A stretch of 36,616 nucleotides of DNA from Candidatus Parcubacteria bacterium (GTDB lineage: Bacteria; Patescibacteriota; Minisyncoccia; Phycocordibacterales; Zambryskibacteraceae), in assembly GCA_019658995.1 (NCBI GenBank), contig JAIFWN010000001.1, forward strand, positions 84,852 through 121,467, read 5' to 3'. Shown piece by piece: positions 26,350 through 34,453 of the stretch. The position numbers and the translations under genes were made by a program. Each line of letters starts with the position of its first letter. Positions within the stretch are counted from its first letter, which is position 1. The notes beneath the pieces are model-generated. The model was not told the origin of the DNA. It made no database searches and was given only the letters and a program-made list of their open reading frames with translations.

Positions 26350-27012
26350 ATGAGACGCACCGTTATTATGCTTGCGCTCTGTGCTCCGTTTGCACTTGGA
26401 GCGCAGGAGTGGGAACAGGGCTTGTACTATCAGGCCCACTTCGACAAAGTCGGCCGTAGCTTCGAGCAATCTGGCCGGCTGTTGTATACGCAGGGCTACA
26501 TCGGGAAGGGTAAGAAAGGTCTGTGGGATTTCATTTCCGCGGATACCGGATACTTTTCCTTCGCGCTCGGCGGGTACTACACGCCAGCCAAGTACTTCGA
26601 TGCAGGCGTCGCTGTCGGGCTTGAGAACATTCTCACGGAGCAGGAAGCTTTGTCGGACGTCTGGAAGATTTACGCGCGTTATGCGGCGTATGTCCGTGCC
26701 GGTACTCTCAATACGGATAAGATCTTCCTGGCTCTCTACTACGAGAGCGGTACGTCGACTCCGCACTGGGTGCGCAGGTTCGATGCCGGCTGGTATCAGG
26801 CCGAGGCATCCTTCTCGGTCGGGAGATTTCTCTTCGGAGGCTTCTCTCAGACGGAGATCGGCACCGGCCCGCGGGTTCAGATCATGCTCATTGAGCGCGC
26901 TGGGCTGAAATTCCAGGCCTGGGGCTCGCCCAGCATGTACAAACTGGAAGAAAAGAAATGGGTCCATCGAGGCGTAGCTGGCGTGAACCTAATTCTTCAC
27001 AATCCCGAGTAA
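26350..27012 (+). CDS. Secreted hypothetical protein, possible beta-barrel-like
   Basis: RBS AGGAGAG. Signal peptide MRRTVIMLALCAPFALGA|Q. Alternating aromatic/hydrophobic strands (e.g. GYFSFALGGYYTPAKYFDAGVAVGL, RAGLKFQAWGSPSMYKL, GVAGVNLILHN). Own terminator. Confidence 0.65.
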   Translation: MRRTVIMLALCAPFALGAQEWEQGLYYQAHFDKVGRSFEQSGRLLYTQGYIGKGKKGLWDFISADTGYFSFALGGYYTPAKYFDAGVAVGLENILTEQEALSDVWKIYARYAAYVRAGTLNTDKIFLALYYESGTSTPHWVRRFDAGWYQAEASFSVGRFLFGGFSQTEIGTGPRVQIMLIERAGLKFQAWGSPSMYKLEEKKWVHRGVAGVNLILHNPE

Positions 27013-27016
27013 CACA

Positions 27017-27053
27017 GTCCCGTATCCACCGAAAGGTGGTACGGGGCTTTTTC
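27017..27053 (+). terminator. Intrinsic terminator
   Basis: GTCCCGTATCCACC GAAA GGTGGTACGGGGC then TTTTT. Confidence 0.82.
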
Positions 27054-27060
27054 TATGATA

Positions 27061-27088
27061 TTGACAAGTTAATTTAATATGATATGAA
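27061..27088 (+). promoter_or_regulatory. Predicted promoter
   Basis: TTGACA (27061-27066), 16 nt, TATGAA (27083-27088). Confidence 0.45.
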
Positions 27089-27132
27089 TACAAGCAGTCA
27101 GCCGTTCGTTTCAAAATTTCTCGGAGAAAATA

Positions 27133-27627
27133 ATGAAGCCAACTGTCTATGCCGTGATTGGCCTTGTCATGTATGGCCTTCAAAATGCCATCATCGACAT
27201 CAAGCTGAAGGGGTACTCGACCGTCAGCCTTCTCGTCGGGTTCTATCTGATTCTTCTGCCGCTCGGCCTTGGTTTGTTCCTCTATCAGAAGTACGTGGGA
27301 CAGCCACTGGTCATTCCATCCGGAAGTGCGATGATGACGGTGAGCGCTGTTGCGATCATGTTCTTCATTGCAGACTTCTTCTATATTGGTGCTTATACTA
27401 ACGGCGGCAATGCGATTGCGATTACAATCCTTGCCGCTCTGGTACCGGTAGTGGTGGCTCTGGTGAAGTTCGGCGTGATCCGGGAAGTCCCGACACCATA
27501 TCATTTCGGCGGATTTGTTCTTGCTCTTATGTCCGTGATGTTGGTCGCCTACGGCAACTCAAAGAAGCCTATAGAGTTAGGGACAGGAACTGCCATCGCA
27601 GTCGAAGAGCCGACCCTGGCCAAATAA
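27133..27627 (+). CDS. Small DMT/EamA-like membrane transporter-like protein
   Basis: About 5 hydrophobic helices in 164 aa; GNAIAITILAALVPVVVALVKF...FGGFVLALMSVMLVAYG resembles an EamA half-unit. Confidence 0.6.
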   Translation: MKPTVYAVIGLVMYGLQNAIIDIKLKGYSTVSLLVGFYLILLPLGLGLFLYQKYVGQPLVIPSGSAMMTVSAVAIMFFIADFFYIGAYTNGGNAIAITILAALVPVVVALVKFGVIREVPTPYHFGGFVLALMSVMLVAYGNSKKPIELGTGTAIAVEEPTLAK

Positions 27628-27630
27628 TTC

Positions 27631-27667
27631 GCTCCGTACCATCGTAAGGTGGTACGGAGCTTTTTTA
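27631..27667 (+). terminator. Intrinsic terminator
   Basis: GCTCCGTACCA TCGTAAGG TGGTACGGAGC then TTTTTT. Confidence 0.85.
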
Positions 27668-27694
27668 TACATAAAACAAGCTATTATTTTGTCC

Positions 27695-27723
27695 TTGACA
27701 AATAGGATAGATATTGGTATAAT
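27695..27723 (+). promoter_or_regulatory. Consensus sigma70 promoter
   Basis: TTGACA (27695-27700), 17 nt, TATAAT (27718-27723). Confidence 0.85.
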
Positions 27724-27771
27724 AGAAAAGGTTAGGTAGCACATTCACAACTTCTACATAGGAGCTCGGAG

Positions 27772-28368
27772 ATGTCGTCAGTCAAGGCGGTACTCTCGGT
27801 TGCAGCCGGCTTGATCTTCATCTTCGCGTTCTTCCCTTATATCAAGGCGATCGTGAAGAGGCAGACATGCCCGCGCAAGGCAACATGGTTCGTGTGGGCA
27901 CTTGGCGACATCATTATCCTCGCGGGTATGATCGACAAGGGCACCATCAGCGGTCAGCTGGTCGGAGCGGTTATCGGTGCGACTACGACCTTCATCCTCT
28001 CGGTCAAACTCGGTGAACCCGGATGGAATACGAGAGACAGGGTTTGTGTCACGCTGTCGCTTCTCTCAATTGGGCTTTGGCTCTACTTCGGTGAGTCGAA
28101 TCTCGGAATCGGTTTCAGCCTCTTGGCCCTCTGCATTGCGGCCTGGCCGACCTACGTGTCGGCTTGGGAAAAGCCGGAGAATGAGGACAAGAACGCCTGG
28201 ATCTGGTTCAACGTCTCAAGCGTCATCGCTGTGCTTGCGATCCCGCGGATGACATTCGCGGATGCTGCTCCGCCGATCGTCTTCATGGCGATCGACGGAG
28301 TGATGATCTATCTACTCTTCCTCCGTCCTAAGTGGGATAGAGTGAAGACAGAAATACTAGGCTGGTAG
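27772..28368 (+). CDS. Polytopic membrane protein (PQ-loop-like hypothetical)
   Basis: About 6-7 hydrophobic helices; LIFIFAFFPYIKAIVKRQTCPRKATWFVWALGDIIIL. RBS GGAG; consensus promoter and terminator. Confidence 0.65.
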   Translation: MSSVKAVLSVAAGLIFIFAFFPYIKAIVKRQTCPRKATWFVWALGDIIILAGMIDKGTISGQLVGAVIGATTTFILSVKLGEPGWNTRDRVCVTLSLLSIGLWLYFGESNLGIGFSLLALCIAAWPTYVSAWEKPENEDKNAWIWFNVSSVIAVLAIPRMTFADAAPPIVFMAIDGVMIYLLFLRPKWDRVKTEILGW

Positions 28369-28383
28369 AAGTTGTTTCAAACA

Positions 28384-28414
28384 GAAGGCCGTCGCGCAAG
28401 CGCCGGCCTTTTCC
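28384..28414 (+). terminator. Intrinsic terminator
   Basis: AAGGCCGTCGC GCAA GCGCCGGCCTT then TT. Confidence 0.75.
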
Positions 28415-28452
28415 ATACTTTAAGAACAAATGTGGATAACTCGTCTAGTAGT

Positions 28453-28499
28453 GTGGCAGGTAGTGGGATACACTATCTATCAAGTGGGAGAAAGTGGTA
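28453..28499 (+). promoter_or_regulatory. Putative MraZ-binding boxes upstream of mraZ
   Basis: GTGGCA (28453), GTGGGA (28463), GTGGGA (28484), GTGGTA (28494): two pairs with 10-bp periodicity, 21 bp between pairs. Confidence 0.65.
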
Positions 28500-28517
28500 A
28501 TATGACAAAATCACGAA

Positions 28518-28952
28518 ATGTTCATAGGCGAGTACGCACATACCGTCGACGAGAAAAGAAGAATCTCGTTGCCAGCCAAATTCCGCAAGGAGCTTGGATC
28601 TAAAGTAGTAGTCACTCGCGGCTTGGATAATTGTCTTTTCCTCTTTCCTCACAAAGCGTGGCAGGCGATTTCGGAAGAAACCGCCAAGCTCGGACTGATG
28701 CAGCATGATACCAGAGGCTTTACCCGCTTCATGTTCTCCGGGGCTTCCGAGATAGATGTCGACTCAATGGGCCGCATCCTCATCCCGGATTATCTCCGAG
28801 AGTTCGCAGGGGTGAAATCCTCGGCTATCTTCGCCGGAGTCCACAACCGCATCGAGATCTGGAATGAAAAGCGCTGGGAATCTTATAAAAAGAAGATCGA
28901 AGGCGAGGCCGAGGAGATGGCCGAGAAGCTCTCCTCGATAGGTCTCAGATAA
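28518..28952 (+). CDS. mraZ: Transcriptional regulator MraZ
   Basis: MFIGEYAHTVDEKRRISLPAKFRKEL and SEIDVDSMGRILIPDYLREFAGV (paired SpoVT/AbrB-like motifs); followed by rsmH. Confidence 0.97.
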   Translation: MFIGEYAHTVDEKRRISLPAKFRKELGSKVVVTRGLDNCLFLFPHKAWQAISEETAKLGLMQHDTRGFTRFMFSGASEIDVDSMGRILIPDYLREFAGVKSSAIFAGVHNRIEIWNEKRWESYKKKIEGEAEEMAEKLSSIGLR

Positions 28953-28957
28953 ACGAC

Positions 28958-29851
28958 ATGCGGCACGTACCTGTTCTTTTACACGAAGCGGTGGAAGCAC
29001 TCAATCTCCGCGATGGAGATATCTTCCTCGACGGCACTCTCGGAGGCGCCGGGCACTCCCTCCTCGTAGCCGAGAAATTCGGCGACGATGTGGAAATCAT
29101 AGGACTCGACCGCGATATCGAGGCGCTGGAACGTAGCGGGGAGAGGCTGCGTGAGCTTACCAAGTCGGCATACCTCAAGCTCGAGAGCTTCAGGAACCTC
29201 GATACGGTTCTAGAGTCTCTCGGCATAGAGAAAATCAATGCCGTGCTTCTCGATCTGGGAATTTCATCCGAACAGCTCGAGGAGTCCGGCAGGGGATTCA
29301 GTTTTCAGAAGGATGAGCCCCTGGAGATGACCATGGAGAAGGACAAGAAAGGCGTAACAGCCAAAGAGGTCCTGAACCATTGGGATGAGGATACGCTGGA
29401 ACTCGTTCTCCGGGGATTCGGAGAAGAAAAGTTCTCAAGACGTATAGCCGCAGAAATTGTGAGAAGGAGGGAAGAGAAGCCGTTTGAGACGACGGGCGAT
29501 CTCCTTGAAGCCGTGCGTCTTGCCACGCCGGCCTCTGCCAAACGCCATAAGATCCATCCGGCTACCCGAACTTTCCAGGCTATACGTATTGCCGTTAACG
29601 AGGAGCTGACCGCGCTCGAAGAGGGGCTGAAGAAGGCGTTTGAGGTTCTGGCCCCCAAGGGTAGGCTGGCGGTCATCTCCTTCCACTCCCTAGAAGACAG
29701 GATCGTCAAGAATTTCATGCGCGATCTTGCCAGAGAGGGAAGAGGGAAGCTCATTACAAAGAAGCCCATCACCCCGAGTGAGGAAGAGGTGAAAAATAAT
29801 CCGCGTTCGCGAAGCGCCAAGCTGAGAATTTTAGAAAAAAATGAAGACTAG
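28958..29851 (+). CDS. rsmH: 16S rRNA (cytosine(1402)-N(4))-methyltransferase
   Basis: HVPVLLHEAVEALNLRDGDIFLDGTLGGAGHS, AVLLDLGISSEQLEESGRGFSFQKDEPLEMTM, LAVISFHSLEDRIVKNFM. Confidence 0.97.
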   Translation: MRHVPVLLHEAVEALNLRDGDIFLDGTLGGAGHSLLVAEKFGDDVEIIGLDRDIEALERSGERLRELTKSAYLKLESFRNLDTVLESLGIEKINAVLLDLGISSEQLEESGRGFSFQKDEPLEMTMEKDKKGVTAKEVLNHWDEDTLELVLRGFGEEKFSRRIAAEIVRRREEKPFETTGDLLEAVRLATPASAKRHKIHPATRTFQAIRIAVNEELTALEEGLKKAFEVLAPKGRLAVISFHSLEDRIVKNFMRDLAREGRGKLITKKPITPSEEEVKNNPRSRSAKLRILEKNED

Positions 29852-30161
29852 AATAAGCACATTTTCATACGAAGCAAGAGTCCGGGTATTCTGGACGTTG
29901 TCTGTAGTCGCAATAGCAGCTCTTTCACTGTATTTCTACGCGGTTTTAGCAACCATACATCACACGGTAGCCAGGGCGACGCTCGAAAACCAAAGTCTGG
30001 TTCTATCCGCACGAGTGAGTGAGCTCGAGTTTGAGAGCATAGCTCTCAAGAACACGGTAAACCTGGATGTAGCCATTAGGGAAGGCTTCACCGAGGTCAA
30101 GAATCCTCTATATGTCTCGAGATCCCGAGGTTCTCTCACGCTCAACACCGGAGGTCGCTAA
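29841..30161 (+). CDS. FtsL-like cell-division membrane protein
   Basis: Short single-TM protein with coiled-coil-like region, positioned between rsmH and ftsI. Confidence 0.6.
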   Translation: MKTRISTFSYEARVRVFWTLSVVAIAALSLYFYAVLATIHHTVARATLENQSLVLSARVSELEFESIALKNTVNLDVAIREGFTEVKNPLYVSRSRGSLTLNTGGR

Positions 30162-30181
30162 TAGTGCGGTAAAATATATAA

Positions 30182-31933
30182 ATGAATTCACCAGGCCGAA
30201 TGCGTCTCCTCTCTATCGGGGTCATGCTCTTTGCATTACTCCTTATAGCCAAGCTCTATGAAGTACAGGTTCTGAAGGGGGAGATATACAGGGCCAAGGC
30301 CGATCATCAGTATGTGGAGGGAGGGAACTACTTCGACCGCGGCTCCATCTTCTTTACCGCCAAGGGCGGCTCGCATGTGCCGGCCGCGAGTGTCAAGACC
30401 GGCTTCATGCTCACTATCGACCCACAGCTTTTCAGGAAGATGGAGGCCGATAAGGAAGACATATATAAGCGCATCAATGCTGTTACTCCCATAGATAAAC
30501 TTGTCTGGGACACCAAGGCTTCTAAAGATTATGATCCGTACGAAGAGCTGGCCAAGCGTCTTTCCTCGGACGTAGCCAAGGGTATCCAGGCGCTCGGCAT
30601 TCCGGGCGTATCAGTATTTAAGGAAGACTGGCGTGTTTACCCGGGCGGCCCCATGGCCGCTCACGCAGTAGGCTTTGTCGGCTACGGCGGACCGGACGGT
30701 ACGGAGCTTGCCGGCCGCTACGGCCTCGAGCGATATTATGAAAATGTTTTAAAGCGGAGCGGCAACAAGGCTTTCGTCAACTTCTTTGCGGAGGTATTCT
30801 CCGATATTAAGAAGACCCTGACTCCGGGCGAGAGTCTCGAGGGGGATATTGTCACCACCATAGAACCATCGGTCGAGAGCATACTCGAGGAGGAACTCGA
30901 AAGGCTGCAGGGAAGATATCTTTCTGAATTTTCCGGCGGTATTATCATCGACCCTAAGACCGGAGAAATCTATGCCATGGCGCTTTCGCCGTCCTTCGAT
31001 CCGAATTCGCCCCAGTCCGCAGACTCTTCAGAAATATTCAGCAACAAGCTCGTTGAGGACCGGTACGAAATGGGATCGATCGTGAAGGCTCTTACGATGG
31101 CCGCCGGCCTGGACTCCGGCGCGGTATCGCGTAAGACCGTATACAACGACCCCGGCTGCCAGACTCTCGACAAAAAGACATTCTGCAACTATGACGGAGT
31201 GTCTCATGGTAATAATTTGCCAATGCAGGTGGTACTGAACAAGTCGCTCAACACCGGAGCGGCCTTCGTGGTTTCTAAAATGGGCAATGGCACTTTCCGC
31301 AAGTACATGCTCGATTACGGGCTGGGCGAGCTTACCGGTATCGATCTCCCCAACGAGGGTAAATCGCTCATTGCCAATCTATCGAGTCCGCGAGATCTTG
31401 AGTACGCCCAGGCCTCCTTCGGCCAGGGCGTAGCCTTCACACCGGTGCAGATGGTAAGAGCGCTCTCAGTTCTCGCCAACGGCGGTTATCTCATCACCCC
31501 TCATCTGGTGAAGAAAATCGAATATGAAATAGGCACCAGCAAAGAGATAAAACCGGAGAGGGGCGACCAGGTATTCAAGAAAGGCACTTCCGAGGAAATC
31601 TCACGCATGCTTACGGAGGTGGTCGATACAGCTCTCAAGGATGGCCATGTGCGCCTGTCAAACTACTCGGTAGCGGCGAAGACCGGCACCGCCCAGATTG
31701 CCAATCCGGCCGGGGGAGGGTATTATCCTGACCAATACTTACACTCCTTCTTCGGCTACTTCCCGAGCTATGATCCGCGCTTTCTCATCTTCCTCTATAC
31801 TTATTATCCGAAAGGTGTACAGTATGCATCCGAAACTCTTACCGACAGCTTCATTAATCTCACCAAGTTCCTCATCAGCTACTACAACATTGCTCCCGAC
31901 AGGCAAGCTCCCCCGCCTCCGATCGTCAAATAA
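30182..31933 (+). CDS. ftsI: Penicillin-binding protein, FtsI-type transpeptidase
   Basis: TM, RGSIFFTAKGG, YEMGSIVKALT (SxxK), KSLNTGAAFV (SxN), AAKTGTAQ (KTG). Confidence 0.92.
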   Translation: MNSPGRMRLLSIGVMLFALLLIAKLYEVQVLKGEIYRAKADHQYVEGGNYFDRGSIFFTAKGGSHVPAASVKTGFMLTIDPQLFRKMEADKEDIYKRINAVTPIDKLVWDTKASKDYDPYEELAKRLSSDVAKGIQALGIPGVSVFKEDWRVYPGGPMAAHAVGFVGYGGPDGTELAGRYGLERYYENVLKRSGNKAFVNFFAEVFSDIKKTLTPGESLEGDIVTTIEPSVESILEEELERLQGRYLSEFSGGIIIDPKTGEIYAMALSPSFDPNSPQSADSSEIFSNKLVEDRYEMGSIVKALTMAAGLDSGAVSRKTVYNDPGCQTLDKKTFCNYDGVSHGNNLPMQVVLNKSLNTGAAFVVSKMGNGTFRKYMLDYGLGELTGIDLPNEGKSLIANLSSPRDLEYAQASFGQGVAFTPVQMVRALSVLANGGYLITPHLVKKIEYEIGTSKEIKPERGDQVFKKGTSEEISRMLTEVVDTALKDGHVRLSNYSVAAKTGTAQIANPAGGGYYPDQYLHSFFGYFPSYDPRFLIFLYTYYPKGVQYASETLTDSFINLTKFLISYYNIAPDRQAPPPPIVK

Positions 31934-31936
31934 AGT

Positions 31937-33253
31937 ATGAGAGATATTTTCAGAAGAATAGTGGTCGTAATCCTGCAGTGGGAGGCCAAAGCGGTGTTGA
32001 AAAGGTACAAGCCTTCCATTATCGGCATTACCGGCACGGTTGGAAAAACATCTACCAAGGAAGCGGTTTATACAGCTCTGTCACAATTCGAAAGCGTCAG
32101 AAGAAGCCCCAAGAGTTTCAACAGCGACTTCGGCGTGCCTCTGGCTATCCTCGGACAGAAGGGGCCGGCTGATGTGACGGATATGGCTGGATGGCTGAAG
32201 GTTTTCCTCGAAGGTCTGATTGTACTTATCTTCCCCCACCATTATCCGAGATGGCTTATTCTTGAAATAGGTACGGACAGGCCGGGTGATATACGCGAGC
32301 TGACACAATGGATCAAGCCGGATGTGGTCATCGTTACCAAACTTGCCGAGGTTCCGGTGCATGTGGAGGCCTTCGGTTCTCCGGAGGACCTCTTTGCCGA
32401 GAAGGCGCACCTGGTGAAGGCTCTTAAGCCCGGCGGTACGCTTATACTCAATGCCGATGACAGCGATGTAGTAGCTTTCAGAAATTATTCGGAAGAGAGG
32501 GTGATCCTCTTCGGCAATTCGGCCGGCTCGGATGTCAGCGCCGCCAACTACAAAATTATTTATGATGATAAGAAGATTCCCAGAGGTGTACAGTTCGAAG
32601 TATTTACCGCCGGCCATGAATCCGAACCTGTAACCGTCGCCCTTTCCGGTACTCTCGGCGAGAGCCATGCCTATCACGTCCTGGCGGCGCTCTCGGTTAT
32701 AAAATTGCTTAACGAAAATATGGCCGCCGCCGCCAAGAGCTTTTCCCGCGAGAGCCCTCCGCCGGGCCGGGTGAGGATCATCGAGGGCCTCAAAGATTCC
32801 ATCATCATTGACGACACCTACAACTCTTCACCGGTAGCCGTGGAAGAAGCTCTGAAGATCCTGAAATCGGTCAGGTTGCCCGTGAGAGGAGGAAGGCGGA
32901 TCGCCATACTCGGCGACATGCTCGAACTCGGGCGTTACACCATAGATGCGCACAAAAATATCGGCAAGAAAGCTGCCAAGATAGCAGACTTGCTAGCCGT
33001 AGTCGGCATCCGCTCGCGCGCCACGGTTGAAGAAGCTCGGAGTGCCGGTCTCGGCGAATCGGAAGTGTTCCATTTTGACGACTCTATAGAAGCCGGGAAG
33101 TTCATGAAGGATCTGATAAAAAAAGGAGATATAATCTTAGTCAAAGGCTCCCAAGGCATGCGCATGGAGCGCGTAGTCGAAGAGCTTATGGCACACCCGG
33201 AAGACAAAGAAAAACTCCTGGTCCGCCAGGATGAGGAGTGGAGGAACAGATAG
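31937..33253 (+). CDS. murF: Mur ligase, MurF-like
   Basis: IIGITGTVGKTSTKEAVYTAL, LILEIGTDRPGDI, ILNADDSDV, IIIDDTYNSSPVAVEEALKIL, AILGDMLELG. Confidence 0.92.
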   Translation: MRDIFRRIVVVILQWEAKAVLKRYKPSIIGITGTVGKTSTKEAVYTALSQFESVRRSPKSFNSDFGVPLAILGQKGPADVTDMAGWLKVFLEGLIVLIFPHHYPRWLILEIGTDRPGDIRELTQWIKPDVVIVTKLAEVPVHVEAFGSPEDLFAEKAHLVKALKPGGTLILNADDSDVVAFRNYSEERVILFGNSAGSDVSAANYKIIYDDKKIPRGVQFEVFTAGHESEPVTVALSGTLGESHAYHVLAALSVIKLLNENMAAAAKSFSRESPPPGRVRIIEGLKDSIIIDDTYNSSPVAVEEALKILKSVRLPVRGGRRIAILGDMLELGRYTIDAHKNIGKKAAKIADLLAVVGIRSRATVEEARSAGLGESEVFHFDDSIEAGKFMKDLIKKGDIILVKGSQGMRMERVVEELMAHPEDKEKLLVRQDEEWRNR

Positions 33254-33306
33254 TTGATTTTTGGTTTCAGAAATGGTGATATAGGCAAAGACAGAGAGGA
33301 GAGACC

Positions 33307-33726
33307 GTGACAATAGAGAAAAGCGGCAGGGAACTGCTCTTGGAAGCCGTGAGGAAGAAGGACGGCTCAGGAGTCTTCTATATCTACGGAAGCAACGAAG
33401 AGGAGAAGCGGAGGATCGTGAAGTTTGTCAGTCTCGAGGCCCCGGATGAGATGTGCCGAGATTTCAATTTCGCCGAGAGAGATGCTCGGGAGTTAAACGG
33501 CGAGCTCTTCGCCGAGCTTCTGTCCCAGCCGATTTATCTCGCAGGCCGCCGGGTAGTCATAATCCAGTGTGCCGATAAGCTCTCGGACGAGGCTCGTCAT
33601 GCTTGGGCGCGATTTCCTGAAGTTGCGATTGAAGAGGTATTGCTCCTCTTGGTCAATACTCCCCATACTGATCGTGACGAATCCCTCGCCAGGCTAGAGG
33701 GAATTGTTCTCGTAGAGTGCAAGTAA
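33307..33726 (+). CDS. Small protein resembling the N-terminal domain of the DNA polymerase III delta subunit (HolA)
   Basis: GTG start. GVFYIYGSNEEEKRRIVKFV...CRDFNFAERDARELNGELFAELLSQPIYLAGRRVVIIQCADKLSDEARHA resembles the HolA N-terminus. Confidence 0.55.
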   Translation: MTIEKSGRELLLEAVRKKDGSGVFYIYGSNEEEKRRIVKFVSLEAPDEMCRDFNFAERDARELNGELFAELLSQPIYLAGRRVVIIQCADKLSDEARHAWARFPEVAIEEVLLLLVNTPHTDRDESLARLEGIVLVECK

Positions 33727-33748
33727 TCCCGCTTTGGCGGGATTTTTA
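33725..33748 (+). terminator. Intrinsic terminator
   Basis: AATCCCGC TTT GGCGGGATTTTTATT. Confidence 0.8.
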
Positions 33749-34084
33749 TTACCTTATGACAAACGAGGTGATGGTGTGGCCGGTCTGATCCGAGGAAGTG
33801 TAAGTGAAGTCGGCAGTGTATGCGTTGTGGCCGTCTTCATACGAGACTACGCCCTTGCCGTCGGCGGCAGTAATACTAGTGACGTAGAATTTTCCGCCTA
33901 ACTGCTCTTTGACAGGGGAGAGAGCGGAAATATTTTGAGTAATATAATTCTCGATAGACATGAGCTTGCCCTGCGAAGCAATATTTTCCTCCGGTACATT
34001 CAAGTGCACATTTGGCCACCACATATAGACAGCCGCGCCAATGGCGATGATCACTATAACAAGAAAAAGTATTGATTTATTCAT
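33749..34084 (-). CDS. Membrane-anchored hypothetical protein (111 aa)
   Basis: N-terminal TM (SILFLVIVIIAIGAAVYMWW), then a short extracytoplasmic region. Confidence 0.65.
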   Translation of the reverse strand: MNKSILFLVIVIIAIGAAVYMWWPNVHLNVPEENIASQGKLMSIENYITQNISALSPVKEQLGGKFYVTSITAADGKGVVSYEDGHNAYTADFTYTSSDQTGHTITSFVIR

Positions 34085-34122
34085 GAGCTGATTATATCAA
34101 AGCCTGTGACCCAAGTGGGACA

Positions 34123-34168
34123 AAGTTGGAACCAGCTTGTAGGAGAACTTAGCGCCTGGTACCAACTT
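34123..34168. repeat. Imperfect 13-bp inverted repeat
   Basis: AAGTTGGAACCAG (34123-34135) and CTGGTACCAACTT (34156-34168), one mismatch, 20-bp spacer. Confidence 0.6.
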
Positions 34169-34453
34169 GGTCAAGACCTACAAGGATATTCAAATCATAG
34201 CCGAAAGATGGCCCTTCAGCCAGCTTAGCCGACTACCCAGTAGGATTAGAACATATAGGGTTATTATCGAGGCGTTGAGGCTTTTGAGGGTTTAAGGGGC
34301 TTGTAAGGACTCCAGAAACCTCTCCGTAGACTACTCGCTAAACCAAATGGCTGTGAATAATGATTTTATGGCTATAAATATGGCCTATCCAGAAGTTAAT
34401 AAACAAACGGCATCGAATAAAGCGAGTGATTTCGGTGGTAAATCCGAGCCTTA

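Noticed and set aside
26372-26908. 178-aa ORF in another frame of the secreted-protein gene
   Set aside because: Arg/Ser-rich out-of-frame reading; the overlapping frame has an RBS and signal peptide.
26134-26967. 277-aa minus-strand ORF
   Set aside because: Antisense to 25990-27012, where the plus-strand ORFs have an RBS, promoter, signal peptide and terminator; its sequence shows no domain-like pattern.
25930-28414. Integron-like gene-cassette array
   Set aside because: The hairpins between genes are U-tract terminators, each gene has its own promoter, and no attC-type R'/R'' core sites or integrase were seen.
32081-32677. 198-aa minus-strand ORF
   Set aside because: Antisense to murF, which has clear Mur ligase motifs.
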